Assembly (NCBI GenBank): GCA_016720685.1
Contig: JADKKC010000050.1
Location: 1-36,603, forward strand
Origin: Zoogloea sp.
GTDB taxonomy: Bacteria; Pseudomonadota; Gammaproteobacteria; Burkholderiales; Rhodocyclaceae
Reading direction: 5' to 3'
Length of the DNA: 36,603 nucleotides
The position numbers were made by a program, and so were the translations under genes. The first letter of the stretch is position 1. The number at the start of each line of letters is the position of its first letter. The notes under the pieces were generated by a model. The model saw only the letters and a list, made by a program, of their open reading frames with translations, was not told where the DNA came from and did no database searches. Positions 23,804-31,887 of the stretch are shown here, one piece after another.

Positions 23804-24982
23804 TTACGCGCCGTGTGGGGCCTTGGGTTCCTTGAGAATGTTGCGTGCCAGGCTCCAGCGGTGCACTTCGGACGGGCCGTCGTAGATGCGGAAGGCGCGC
23901 ATGTCGGACCAGATGCGGGCCACGATGGTTTCGGCGGTGACGCCCTGGCCACCCAGAACCTGCACGCAGCGGTCCACCACCCGCCATTCGGCCTCGGAGC
24001 AGATCACCTTGGCCATGCTCGATTCGTTCTTGCCCTTGCCGCCCTGGTCGAGCACCCACGCGCAGTGCCAGATGGCCAGGCGGCTGGTGTGCAGGTCCAT
24101 CTCGTTATCGGCCAGCATGAAGCCGACGCCCTCGTGTTCGCCCAGGGCTTTGCCAAAGGCCTGGCGACGGCGCGCGTAGGCGCTGGCCGCGTCATGGGCC
24201 CGCCGGGCCTGGCCGAGCCAGCGCATGCAGTGGGTCAGCCGCGCGGGCGCGAGGCGCACCTGGGCGTAGCGAAAGCCCTCCCCTAGCTTGCCCAGCACGT
24301 CGCTGGCCGGCACGCGCAGGTTGTCGAAGCGGACCACGCCGTGGCCGCCGGTGAAGCAGGCATCCAGCGCGTCCATGCTGCGCTCGACGGTGATGCCGGG
24401 CCGGTCCATGTCGGACAGGAACATCGTGGCCGTGCCGTCTTCCATCTTGGCCATGATGATGGCGTAGCTGGCCCCGGTGGCGCCGGTGATGAACCATTTG
24501 CGGCCGTTGATCACGTAGTCGTCACCGTCCTTGACGGCGAGGGTCTGCAGCATCGACGGATCGGCACCGGCGCCCGGATCGGGTTCGGTCATGCAAAAGC
24601 ACGAGCGGATCTTTCCTTCAACCTGGGGCTTGAGCCAGCGATCCTTCTGGGCCGCGGTGGCCACCGCTTCCATCAGGTGGATGTTGCCCTCGTCCGGCGC
24701 GGCAATATTGAGCGCGGTCGGGCCGAGGGTGGAATAGCCGGCTTCCTCGAAAACAATGGCTTTGGCAAAGTGATCCAGCCCAAGGCCGCCCAGTTCCACC
24801 GACGCATGGGGCGTCAGGAGGCCCGCGGCCTTGGCCCGCGCGACCAGCTCGTTGCGAAGTTCTTCCGTGGGGCCGTGGGGCGTGACGCGGGGGTCTTTCT
24901 CGAAGGGAATGATTTCCTCGGCGATGAAGCGCCGGGTTTTCTCCTGCAAGGCCTTGAGTTCGGCCGGGATGTCGAAATTCAC
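23804..24982 (-). CDS. Acyl-CoA dehydrogenase of the LvaC/ACAD10-11 type
   Basis: The 392-residue flavoprotein has the acyl-CoA dehydrogenase folds, with CFCMTEPDPGAGADPS and GRKWFITGA in the FAD-binding part. At the catalytic-base position the family usually has Glu in a YEG motif; here it is D368 in IYDGPSEVHR, as is usual in ACAD10/11-like members. In the Pseudomonas putida levulinate pathway, LvaC handles the phosphorylated 4-hydroxyacyl-CoA made by LvaA-LvaB, giving an enoyl-CoA. The gene order phosphotransferase, DUF6285, dehydrogenase is the same here, with 17 bp between the DUF6285 gene and this one. Function by analogy; the natural substrate is not known. Confidence 0.85.
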   Translation of the reverse strand: MNFDIPAELKALQEKTRRFIAEEIIPFEKDPRVTPHGPTEELRNELVARAKAAGLLTPHASVELGGLGLDHFAKAIVFEEAGYSTLGPTALNIAAPDEGNIHLMEAVATAAQKDRWLKPQVEGKIRSCFCMTEPDPGAGADPSMLQTLAVKDGDDYVINGRKWFITGATGASYAIIMAKMEDGTATMFLSDMDRPGITVERSMDALDACFTGGHGVVRFDNLRVPASDVLGKLGEGFRYAQVRLAPARLTHCMRWLGQARRAHDAASAYARRRQAFGKALGEHEGVGFMLADNEMDLHTSRLAIWHCAWVLDQGGKGKNESSMAKVICSEAEWRVVDRCVQVLGGQGVTAETIVARIWSDMRAFRIYDGPSEVHRWSLARNILKEPKAPHGA

Positions 24983-24999
24983 GTTCTGTCTCCTGTGGC

Positions 25000-25383
25000 T
25001 CAGTTCAGGCCGGCTTGCTTGAGGTATTTCGGGTTCGACACCCGCAGGCGGGCCGTCACTTCGGCCAGCAGCAGGTCGCCAACTGCTTCGAGGCGCGCGT
25101 CGAAGCGCCCGGCGCGCAGGTCGTGGGCCAGGTGCCCGGCCAGGGCGTCCATGCCTTCGTCCGGTGCGGCGCTGCCGTAAAGCTCGTGCAGCAGCGCGGC
25201 CTCGGCCTTGTGCTGGCCGTCGTCGGCCTGGATTTCGCGCATCGAAATGGCCAGCGCATTGGCGGCCATCAACGCGGTGTAATGGTGTTCCTTGGGCAAA
25301 TGGGGCAGCAGCTCGTTGAGCAGGCCCTCACGGGCGATCTTCAAGAGTTCGGCGGCGGTGGGCAGGCTACGCATGGCGGGCAC
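25000..25383 (-). CDS. DUF6285 protein (LvaB-like)
   Basis: The 127-residue helical protein fits DUF6285 (RSLPTAAELLKIAREGLL; HHYTALMAANALAISMREIQ). Its start overlaps the end of the phosphotransferase gene by 17 bp, so their translation is coupled. In the levulinate system, the small protein LvaB is needed by the kinase LvaA; this protein holds the same position. No catalytic motif is visible, so a structural partner role is likely (inference). Confidence 0.8.
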   Translation of the reverse strand: MPAMRSLPTAAELLKIAREGLLNELLPHLPKEHHYTALMAANALAISMREIQADDGQHKAEAALLHELYGSAAPDEGMDALAGHLAHDLRAGRFDARLEAVGDLLLAEVTARLRVSNPKYLKQAGLN

Positions 25384-26428
25384 GCTCCTTTTCGATGGTC
25401 TGGATTTCCTGGATCAAGTCCAGTTCGATTTCCGGCAGCATGCGGCCGGTGAGGGCCAGCTCCAGCGAGGGCTGCTCGCCGGACAAATGGCGCTCGGCCT
25501 GCATCAGGGCGATCACCGCCCAGCGCATGATGCCCATCACTTCCCAGTAGGGCAGCAGCGACAGATCCACGGGCTTGCCCGAAATGGACGCGTAGCCGCG
25601 GGCCAGGGCCGCCGTGCCGCCAACGCCGCCGACTTCATGTTCCCAGGCGCCAAAGCGCCAGCAGCGGGCGCACAGCCAGCCCAGGTCTTCCATCGGGTCG
25701 CTCCAGCCGGCGAACTCCCAGTCGAGCACAGCCGACAGGTGCTTGTTCTCGACCATGTAATTGCCGGTGCGAAAATCGCCGTGGGTCAGCGTCGTTTCGG
25801 TGCTGGCCGGGGCGTTGAGTTCCAGCCAGCGCAAGGCCCATTCGAGCGTCGGCTGGGGGCGGCCGATGGCGTCGATCAGGCGCCGGTATTCGGCCACCCG
25901 GGATTGCGCCGGCGTGCCGTCGGGCAGGGGCAGAAAGTCGAGGGACGCGACCGGCGGCCGCACCGTGTGCAGCTTGGCCAGCTCGCCGCCCAGCTCGAAA
26001 AGCAGGGCATCCCGCTCGTCGGTGGTGAGATCGCCCCGCACCAGCGGCCGGGCCGCGGCCGAACCGCCGGCTTTGCGCATGAGGTAGAAATCCTTGCCCA
26101 GTTCGCCGGCATCCCGGTGCAGCCAGAGGGGCTCGGGCACCTTCACGCCGGCGCCAAAGGCCGCTTTCAGCACCGCGAATTCCTCGGCGCGGCCCAGGCT
26201 CACCGCCAGGCTGGACGGCGAATCGGTGCGCAGCACCAGTTCGTGGCGCCCGGCCCACGGCCCGCCGGTGATCGTCAGGTCGAGGGCCAGGTTTTCCTGG
26301 ATCGCCCCGCCACCGAGGCGCTTGCAGCTGTGAATCTCGACTCCGTCAGCGCCGGTTTCCTTTTTCAGGAAGGCGGCGGCGAAGGCGGCGATGTCCGGCG
26401 TGCCGGTTGTTTCCTTGTTCGCGTCCAT
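25367..26428 (-). CDS. Aminoglycoside phosphotransferase-fold kinase (LvaA-like)
   Basis: The 353-residue protein has an APH/choline-kinase fold. The Brenner motif LTHGDFRTGNYMV (catalytic Asp and metal-binding Asn) and the metal-binding LDWEFAGWSDPMEDLGWL are present. Proteins of this type next to DUF6285 and an ACAD gene phosphorylate the 4-hydroxyl of 4-hydroxyacyl-CoAs, the first step in letting them enter beta-oxidation. The start has AGGAGAGGAG upstream. The gene starts 68 bp after pntB on the same strand, so it may be cotranscribed with the transhydrogenase. The real substrate (4-hydroxy acid or other hydroxyacyl-CoA) is not determined by sequence. Confidence 0.85.
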   Translation of the reverse strand: MDANKETTGTPDIAAFAAAFLKKETGADGVEIHSCKRLGGGAIQENLALDLTITGGPWAGRHELVLRTDSPSSLAVSLGRAEEFAVLKAAFGAGVKVPEPLWLHRDAGELGKDFYLMRKAGGSAAARPLVRGDLTTDERDALLFELGGELAKLHTVRPPVASLDFLPLPDGTPAQSRVAEYRRLIDAIGRPQPTLEWALRWLELNAPASTETTLTHGDFRTGNYMVENKHLSAVLDWEFAGWSDPMEDLGWLCARCWRFGAWEHEVGGVGGTAALARGYASISGKPVDLSLLPYWEVMGIMRWAVIALMQAERHLSGEQPSLELALTGRMLPEIELDLIQEIQTIEKERARHA

Positions 26429-26496
26429 TGAAACTCCTCTCCTTTTATGGGGTGCTTTTTTTCTTCCTGCGGGCCGGGCTTCAGTCCACTGCAGCG

Positions 26497-27897
26497 TTAA
26501 ACCGACATGGCCTTCACGTGCTGGATGACTTCACCAATCGCCTGCTGGGCCGAGCCGTACAGCAGCCGGGTGTTTTCCTTGTAGAACAGCGCGTTCTCGA
26601 TGCCCGAGTAACCCGTGCCCTTACCGCGCTTCACCACGATGACGTTCTGCGCCAGATCGGCGTTGAGAATCGGCATGCCGAAGATCGGGCTGGACTTATC
26701 GGTGCGGGCCGATGGGTTCACCACGTCGTTGGCGCCGATCACCAGGGCCACGTCGGCCTGGGCGAAATCACCGTTGATCTCTTCCAGGTCGAAGATCTTC
26801 TCGTAGGGCACACCGGCCTCGGCCAGCAGCACGTTCATGTGGCCGGGCATGCGCCCCGCCACCGGGTGGATCGCGAACACCACCTCGACGCCCGCCTCTT
26901 CCAGCATTTCGGTCATTTCCCAGACCTTGTGCTGCGCACCGGCCACCGCCATGCCGTAGCCCGGCACGATGATGACCTTGCTGGCGTAGCGCATCAGGGC
27001 GGCGGCATCCATCGCGCCGACTTCCTTCTGCTCGCCCTCCACCGCCTCGCCACCGCCGGCCGCCGCGCCGGAAATCGGCGTGAAGATCACGTTGGAGATG
27101 GGCCGGTTCATGGCCTTGGCCATCAGCTGGGTGAGCAGCGTGCCGGAGGCACCGACCACAATGCCGGCGACGATCAGCGCCGGGTTGCCGAGCACGTAGC
27201 CCTCCATGCCCACGGCAAGACCGGTGAAGGCGTTGAGCAGCGAGATCACCACCGGCATGTCGGCGCCACCGATGGGCACGGTGAGAATCACGCCGAGCAC
27301 CAGGGCGAGCACGAAGAAGGCGATCACATGCGTGGAGTCCGGCGTTTCGGCGCCGATGATCATCACGCCGAGCGCCACCGCGCCCAGCGCCAGCAGCACG
27401 TTCACGCCGTTCTGGGCCGGCAGGCGCCAGGCTTTTTTCATGATCCCCTGCAGCTTGGCAAAGGCCACGCAGGAGCCCGAAAACGCCACCGAGCCGATCA
27501 GCGCGCCCAGCACCGCCAGGGTGGTGACGACCGGGCCGTGCACCTCGCCGCGGGCGAATTCCAGCGCCGCGATGGCCGCCGCCGCGCCGCCGCCCATGCC
27601 GTTGTAGATGGCGACCATCTGCGGCATGTCGGTCATCGCCACCTTTTTGCCGGACACCCAGGCCACCACGGTGCCGATGGCAATGGCCAGCACCATCAGG
27701 CCGAAGTTCTGCATGCCGGGCCAGGCAAAGGTGACCACCGTGGCGGCGATCATCGCGTAACCTGCCCACACCACCCCGCGGCGGGCGGTAACGGGTGAGC
27801 TCATGGCCTTGAGGCCAAGAATGAAGACCACCGCCACCGCAAAATAGGCCGCGTGGATGAAGCCGAGAACCGGAAACTGCGAGAACTGTGCGCTCAC
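26497..27897 (-). CDS. pntB: NAD(P) transhydrogenase beta subunit PntB
   Basis: PntB carries most of the proton channel (many transmembrane helices in the first about 270 residues) and the NADP(H)-binding domain III at the C-terminus (VPGYGMAVAGAQ, GANDVVNPSA). The complex transfers hydride from NADH to NADP+ driven by the proton gradient, or the reverse. The 466-residue length fits. The start overlaps the end of pntAB by 4 bp. No odd features. Confidence 0.95.
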   Translation of the reverse strand: MSAQFSQFPVLGFIHAAYFAVAVVFILGLKAMSSPVTARRGVVWAGYAMIAATVVTFAWPGMQNFGLMVLAIAIGTVVAWVSGKKVAMTDMPQMVAIYNGMGGGAAAAIAALEFARGEVHGPVVTTLAVLGALIGSVAFSGSCVAFAKLQGIMKKAWRLPAQNGVNVLLALGAVALGVMIIGAETPDSTHVIAFFVLALVLGVILTVPIGGADMPVVISLLNAFTGLAVGMEGYVLGNPALIVAGIVVGASGTLLTQLMAKAMNRPISNVIFTPISGAAAGGGEAVEGEQKEVGAMDAAALMRYASKVIIVPGYGMAVAGAQHKVWEMTEMLEEAGVEVVFAIHPVAGRMPGHMNVLLAEAGVPYEKIFDLEEINGDFAQADVALVIGANDVVNPSARTDKSSPIFGMPILNADLAQNVIVVKRGKGTGYSGIENALFYKENTRLLYGSAQQAIGEVIQHVKAMSV

Positions 27898-28190
27898 TTG
27901 GCGCCTCCCTTCTTGCCCTTGAACATGGCCAGCATGCGTTCGGTCACCACGTAGCCGCCGGCCGCGTTGGCGGCGCCAAGCAGCACCGCGGCAAAGCCGA
28001 TGGCGAGCTGCAAGGGTTCGGCCGGATCGGCGTTGCCGAGGGCCACCATGCCGCCCACCAGCACCACGCCGTGAACAAAGTTGGAGCCGGACATCAGCGG
28101 GGTGTGCAGGATCACCGGCACGCGGGAAATCACTTCATAGCCGGTAAAGCCGGCCAGCATGAAGATGTAGAGGTAAGCCAAACCTTCCAT
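27894..28190 (-). CDS. pntAB: NAD(P) transhydrogenase alpha subunit part 2 (PntAB)
   Basis: The 98-residue protein corresponds to the membrane domain of the transhydrogenase alpha chain, which is a separate gene in many proteobacteria. Three hydrophobic segments are seen: LAYLYIFMLAGFTGYEVI, FVHGVVLVGGMVAL and LAIGFAAVLLGAANAAGGY. The start at 28190 has TGGAGAAA upstream; the longer frame to 28277 overlaps pntAA. It overlaps pntB by 4 bp. Confidence 0.92.
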   Translation of the reverse strand: MEGLAYLYIFMLAGFTGYEVISRVPVILHTPLMSGSNFVHGVVLVGGMVALGNADPAEPLQLAIGFAAVLLGAANAAGGYVVTERMLAMFKGKKGGAK

Positions 28191-28206
28191 GGTCGTTTCT
28201 CCAGGT

Positions 28207-29331
28207 TTAAAGGCCGAGGGCCTGGCGGACGCCGGCGTGGCGTACCGCGCCGTCGTGGGTAAGGCAGGCGCCGGCAATCACTTCGTCGTCCCAGTCGAGA
28301 GACAGCGCGCCGTCCTTGATGAACGGGGTGGCAAAGTTGAGGAAGTTCTTGGCCAGCATTTCGGAGGCGTGGGCCGGCATGCGGCTGGCGATGTGGGTGG
28401 GCCCGAGAAGCAGCACGTCGTTCATCCAGGTTTTTTCGCCGGCCACCGTGCCTTCCACGTTGCCGCCAGTCTCCGCGGCCATGTCGACCACCACCGAACC
28501 GGGCTTCATGCGCGCAACCATGTCGGCGGTGATGATCACCGGCGCCTTGCGGCCAGGGATCGCCGCGGTGGTGATCAGCGCGTCGCACTGGGCCACCGCG
28601 CGGGCCAGGCGTTCGGCCTGCTTGGCCTTTTCCTCGTCGGTCAGCTCCCGGGCGTAGCCGCCGGTGCCGGCCGCCGACACGCCGGTATCCACAAACTTGG
28701 CGCCGAGGGATTCGATCTGCTCGCGGGTTTCGGGGCGCACATCGTAGGCTTCGACCATCGCGCCGATGCGCCGGGCGGTGGCAATGGCCTGCAGGCCGGC
28801 CACGCCGGCGCCGATCACCAGCACCTTGGCCGGGCGGATGGTGCCAGCCGCGTAAGTGAGCATCGGGAAGAAGCGCGGCGAATGGTCGGCGGCGATCAGC
28901 GCGCATTCGTAGCCGGCCACCGCGGCCTGGCTGGACAGCACGTCCATGCTCTGGGCGCGGGAGATGCGGGGCAGCAGCTCCAGGGCGAAGGCGGTGATCC
29001 TGCGCCCGGCCAGGTGGCAGGCGCGTTCGGCGCTGCCCCACGGCTGCAGCATGCCAAGCAGCACGGCGCCCGGCTTCATCGCCTCCACCAGTTCGGCGGA
29101 CGGGGGCTGCACGCACAGCACGACGTCGGCGCGGGCAAAAATCTGCTCGGCCTGGTCGACGAATTCCACGTCGGAAAAATCGTTGTCGCGGTAATGGGCC
29201 TGGCGGCCGGCGCCCTTCTGCATGAGCACCTTGGCGCCGAGGGCCAGGTATTTTTTGACCACATCCGGCACGACGGGCAAGCGCCGTTCGCCGGACAGGG
29301 TTTCTGCTGCAATTCCGATGGTCAGGGACAT
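28207..29331 (-). CDS. pntAA: NAD(P) transhydrogenase alpha subunit part 1 (PntAA)
   Basis: PntAA is the NAD(H)-binding domain I, related to alanine dehydrogenase. The 374-residue chain has GIAAETLSGERRLPVVPD at the N-terminus, VLVIGAGVAGLQAIATA for NAD, and the mobile loop. It forms the complex with PntAB and PntB, which follow at short spacing in one operon. The leader contains a hairpin at 29399-29431. The start at 29331 follows an AAGAGAGCGG leader. Confidence 0.95.
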   Translation of the reverse strand: MSLTIGIAAETLSGERRLPVVPDVVKKYLALGAKVLMQKGAGRQAHYRDNDFSDVEFVDQAEQIFARADVVLCVQPPSAELVEAMKPGAVLLGMLQPWGSAERACHLAGRRITAFALELLPRISRAQSMDVLSSQAAVAGYECALIAADHSPRFFPMLTYAAGTIRPAKVLVIGAGVAGLQAIATARRIGAMVEAYDVRPETREQIESLGAKFVDTGVSAAGTGGYARELTDEEKAKQAERLARAVAQCDALITTAAIPGRKAPVIITADMVARMKPGSVVVDMAAETGGNVEGTVAGEKTWMNDVLLLGPTHIASRMPAHASEMLAKNFLNFATPFIKDGALSLDWDDEVIAGACLTHDGAVRHAGVRQALGL

Positions 29332-29398
29332 CTGCCGCTCTCTTGTTGTAGTGATCCTCCCGCTGGAGCCGGTGCGTCCCCCGTGGCCGGGGAGAAAG

Positions 29399-29431
29399 AT
29401 CCGGGTGGCTGCGGTGAGCGGCCACCCGGAT
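29399..29431. promoter_or_regulatory. Hairpin in the pntAA leader
   Basis: ATCCGGGTGGC (29399-29409) and GCCACCCGGAT (29421-29431) are perfectly complementary (11 bp). On the minus strand the stem is followed by CTTTCTCC, a weak T-rich tail. It may be an attenuator or an RNA-stabilising stem. Confidence 0.45.
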
Positions 29432-29500
29432 AAAGCTGCATATAAGCGCTAGGGAGAGGAATACGCTTAAAGCAGGGAGACACACCTTGCGACACACAAC

Positions 29501-29526
29501 AAAAACAAACCGTCGTGTTCGTTTTT
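29501..29526. promoter_or_regulatory. 26-bp palindrome, probable operator
   Basis: AAAAACAAAC (29501-29510) and GTTCGTTTTT (29517-29526) are inverted repeats with one mismatch around CGTCGT. The right half shares TGTTCGTTT with the palindrome at 3893-3916. A common repressor is possible. Confidence 0.5.
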
Positions 29527-29617
29527 AATAGTAAGCATAAAAATCCGGCCTGCCAAGCTCTTTCGATCAATTTGTTTTTGAGCTTTGGCAAAACGCTGCC
29601 CGGCTTGCACCGGCACG

Positions 29618-29631
29618 TGAACGCCCGTTCA
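29618..29631. promoter_or_regulatory. Perfect palindrome near the thiolase promoter
   Basis: TGAACG and CGTTCA are perfect arms around CC, 98 bp upstream of the thiolase start. The form suits a TetR-family operator; the fatty-acid regulators of betaproteobacteria are TetR-type. The specific regulator is not known from sequence. Confidence 0.45.
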
Positions 29632-29729
29632 TTAAAAACCATCAAACTTGTTTTTTTGATAAGATCCGTTCACCCCCGGCCCCGCTGCCGGAATGCAGCA
29701 CATCACCCACCCACGGAACGGACTCCATC

Positions 29730-30914
29730 ATGACGCAGCGTGAAATCCTCGTAGTCGGCACCGCCCGCACCGCCATCGGCACCTATGGCGGCAGCCTCAA
29801 GGACACTCCCCTCAGCCAGCTTGCCACCACCGCGGTCAGCGCCGCGCTGGCCCGTTCCGGCGTCGACGCCGCGGAAGTCGGCCATGTGGTGATGGGCAAC
29901 GTGATTCCCACCGAACCGCGCGACGCCTATCTGAGCCGCGTGGCCGCCATCGACTCGGGCATTCCCATCGAAACGCCGGCCTTCAACGTAAACCGCCTGT
30001 GTGGTTCCGGGCTCCAGGCCATCATTTCGGCGGCCCAGTCGATTCTGCTGGGCGATACCGACATCGCCATCGGCGGCGGCGCCGAGGCCATGAGCCGCGG
30101 CCCCTACATTCTGCCTGCCCTGCGCTGGGGTGCCCGCATGGGCGACACACCGGCTCTCGATTACATGAACGGAATCCTCCACGACCCGTGGCAGAAATTC
30201 CACATGGGCGTCACCGCCGAAAACGTTGCCGCCCGCTACGGCATCAGCCGCGAAATGCAGGACGCCCTCGCCCTGGAAAGCCAGCAGCGCGCCGTTCGCG
30301 CCATTGCCGAAGGCCGTTTCCGCGACCAGATCACCCCGGTTGAAATCAAGACCCGCAAGGGCATGGTGGCCTTTGACACCGATGAGCATGTGCGCGGCGA
30401 CGTGAGCCTCGAAGCCCTGGGCAACATGAAAGCCGTCTTCCAGAAAGGCGGCACCGTAACGCCGGGCAACGCCTCTGGCCTCAACGATGGCGCGGCGGCC
30501 GTGGTGCTGATGGAAGCCACGCGCGCGGCCACGCTTGGCGTCAAGCCGCTGGCCCGCCTGGTGGGCTATGCCCACGCCGGCGTCGAACCGGCCTACATGG
30601 GCATCGGCCCGGTTCCGGCCACCCGCCTCGTGCTGCAGCGCACCGGGCTGCGCATCGAGGATCTGGACGTCATCGAGGCCAACGAAGCCTTCGCCGCCCA
30701 GGCCTGCGCAGTCAGCCAGGAACTCGGCCTCGATCCGGCCAAGGTCAACCCCAACGGCTCGGGGATTTCCCTCGGCCATCCGGTCGGCGCCACCGGCGCC
30801 ATCATCACCACCAAGGCCATCGCCGAACTGCACCGCACTGGCGGCCGCTACGCGCTGGTAACCATGTGCATCGGCGGCGGCCAGGGCATTGCCGCCATCT
30901 TCGAGCGCATTTAA
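29730..30914 (+). CDS. Acetyl-CoA C-acyltransferase / beta-ketothiolase
   Basis: The 394-residue thiolase joins or splits acyl-CoA units (acetoacetyl- or 3-ketoacyl-CoA with CoA). Active-site residues are C91 (NRLCGSGLQ), H350 (GHPVGATG) and C380 (MCIGGGQG). The sequence resembles the PhaA/BktB group. It is followed by the 3-hydroxyacyl-CoA dehydrogenase gene after 27 bp and starts the catabolic operon. It could also supply 3-hydroxybutyrate precursors for polyhydroxyalkanoate, but no PHA synthase is near. Confidence 0.93.
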   Translation: MTQREILVVGTARTAIGTYGGSLKDTPLSQLATTAVSAALARSGVDAAEVGHVVMGNVIPTEPRDAYLSRVAAIDSGIPIETPAFNVNRLCGSGLQAIISAAQSILLGDTDIAIGGGAEAMSRGPYILPALRWGARMGDTPALDYMNGILHDPWQKFHMGVTAENVAARYGISREMQDALALESQQRAVRAIAEGRFRDQITPVEIKTRKGMVAFDTDEHVRGDVSLEALGNMKAVFQKGGTVTPGNASGLNDGAAAVVLMEATRAATLGVKPLARLVGYAHAGVEPAYMGIGPVPATRLVLQRTGLRIEDLDVIEANEAFAAQACAVSQELGLDPAKVNPNGSGISLGHPVGATGAIITTKAIAELHRTGGRYALVTMCIGGGQGIAAIFERI

Positions 30915-30941
30915 CAACACCCCCGAACAAGGAGACAAAGC

Positions 30942-31790
30942 ATGGCAATCAAGACTATCGGAGTGATCGGTGCAGGCACCATGGGCAACGGCATCGCGCA
31001 GGTGTGCGCAGTGGCGGGCCTGGACGTGGTGATGGTGGATATATCCGCCGAAGCCGTTCAGCGCGGGCTGGGCGTGGTGGCGGGCAGCCTCGACCGGCTG
31101 CTCAAGAAAGAAAAAATCTCCCAGGCCGACCGTGACGCCGCCGTCGCCCGGATCCGGGGCTCCACGGCCTACGCGGATCTTGCCGGCGCCGACCTGGTGA
31201 TCGAGGCCGCCACCGAGAACGAAAGCCTCAAGCTGCGCATTCTCAAGGAGATCGACGCGATCGTTGCGCCGACCGCCGTCATCGCCAGCAACACCTCGTC
31301 CCTGTCCATCACCAAGCTTGCCGCCGCGGTGTCGCACCCGGATCGTTTCGTCGGCATGCACTTCTTCAACCCGGTGCCGCTGATGGCCCTGGTCGAACTG
31401 ATTCGCGGCCTGCAAACCTCCGACGCAACCCAGGCCGCCGTCCAGGCCTTCGCCACCGCCATCGGCAAGACCGCCATCGTGGCCAGGAACAGCCCGGGCT
31501 TCGCGGTGAACCGCATCCTGTGCCCGATGATCAACGAAGCCATCTTTGCACTGCAGGAAGGCCTTGCCAGCGCCGCCGACATCGACGAAGGCATGAAGCT
31601 CGGCTGCAACCACCCCATCGGCCCCCTGGCCCTGACCGACCTGATCGGCCTTGACACCATGCTGGCAGTGATGGAAATGTTCTACGCCGGCTTCAACGAC
31701 CCCAAGTACCGGCCTGCGCCGCTGCTCAAGGAAATGGTGGATGCCGGCTACCTCGGCCGCAAGAGCGGTCAGGGTTTCTACAGCTACTGA
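30942..31790 (+). CDS. 3-hydroxybutyryl-CoA / 3-hydroxyacyl-CoA dehydrogenase
   Basis: The 282-residue enzyme oxidises 3-hydroxyacyl-CoA to 3-ketoacyl-CoA with NAD(P). The Rossmann motif GAGTMGNGIA is at residues 10-19, the catalytic His lies in GMHFFNPVPLM, and NSPGFAVNRIL marks the C-terminal domain. Length is typical for the short Hbd/PaaH group. An AAGGAG site is upstream of the ATG. It lies between thiolase and the histidine phosphatase and should act directly before the thiolase. Confidence 0.93.
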   Translation: MAIKTIGVIGAGTMGNGIAQVCAVAGLDVVMVDISAEAVQRGLGVVAGSLDRLLKKEKISQADRDAAVARIRGSTAYADLAGADLVIEAATENESLKLRILKEIDAIVAPTAVIASNTSSLSITKLAAAVSHPDRFVGMHFFNPVPLMALVELIRGLQTSDATQAAVQAFATAIGKTAIVARNSPGFAVNRILCPMINEAIFALQEGLASAADIDEGMKLGCNHPIGPLALTDLIGLDTMLAVMEMFYAGFNDPKYRPAPLLKEMVDAGYLGRKSGQGFYSY

Positions 31791-31887
31791 CCACCTGCCC
31801 CCCGCGCCGCGCCGTTGCCCGGTGAGCCGGGCGCGGCAGGCCTTTCGGGGCAGCCCCCTGCCCCGGCCAACCGGAGCTTTCCACCCT

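Larger units (their letters stand above)
29332..29729. other. 398-bp divergent regulatory region between pntAA and the thiolase gene
   Basis: No gene is supported here. Features: a hairpin in the pntAA leader (29399-29431); an AT-rich palindrome (29501-29526); an imperfect stem of GCCAAGCTC (29552-29560) with GAGCTTTGGC (29580-29589); a 14-bp palindrome (29618-29631); and a likely thiolase promoter near 29640-29670, with GATAAGAT as a -10-like element. The region is much more AT-rich than its neighbours and probably integrates several regulators. Confidence 0.5.
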
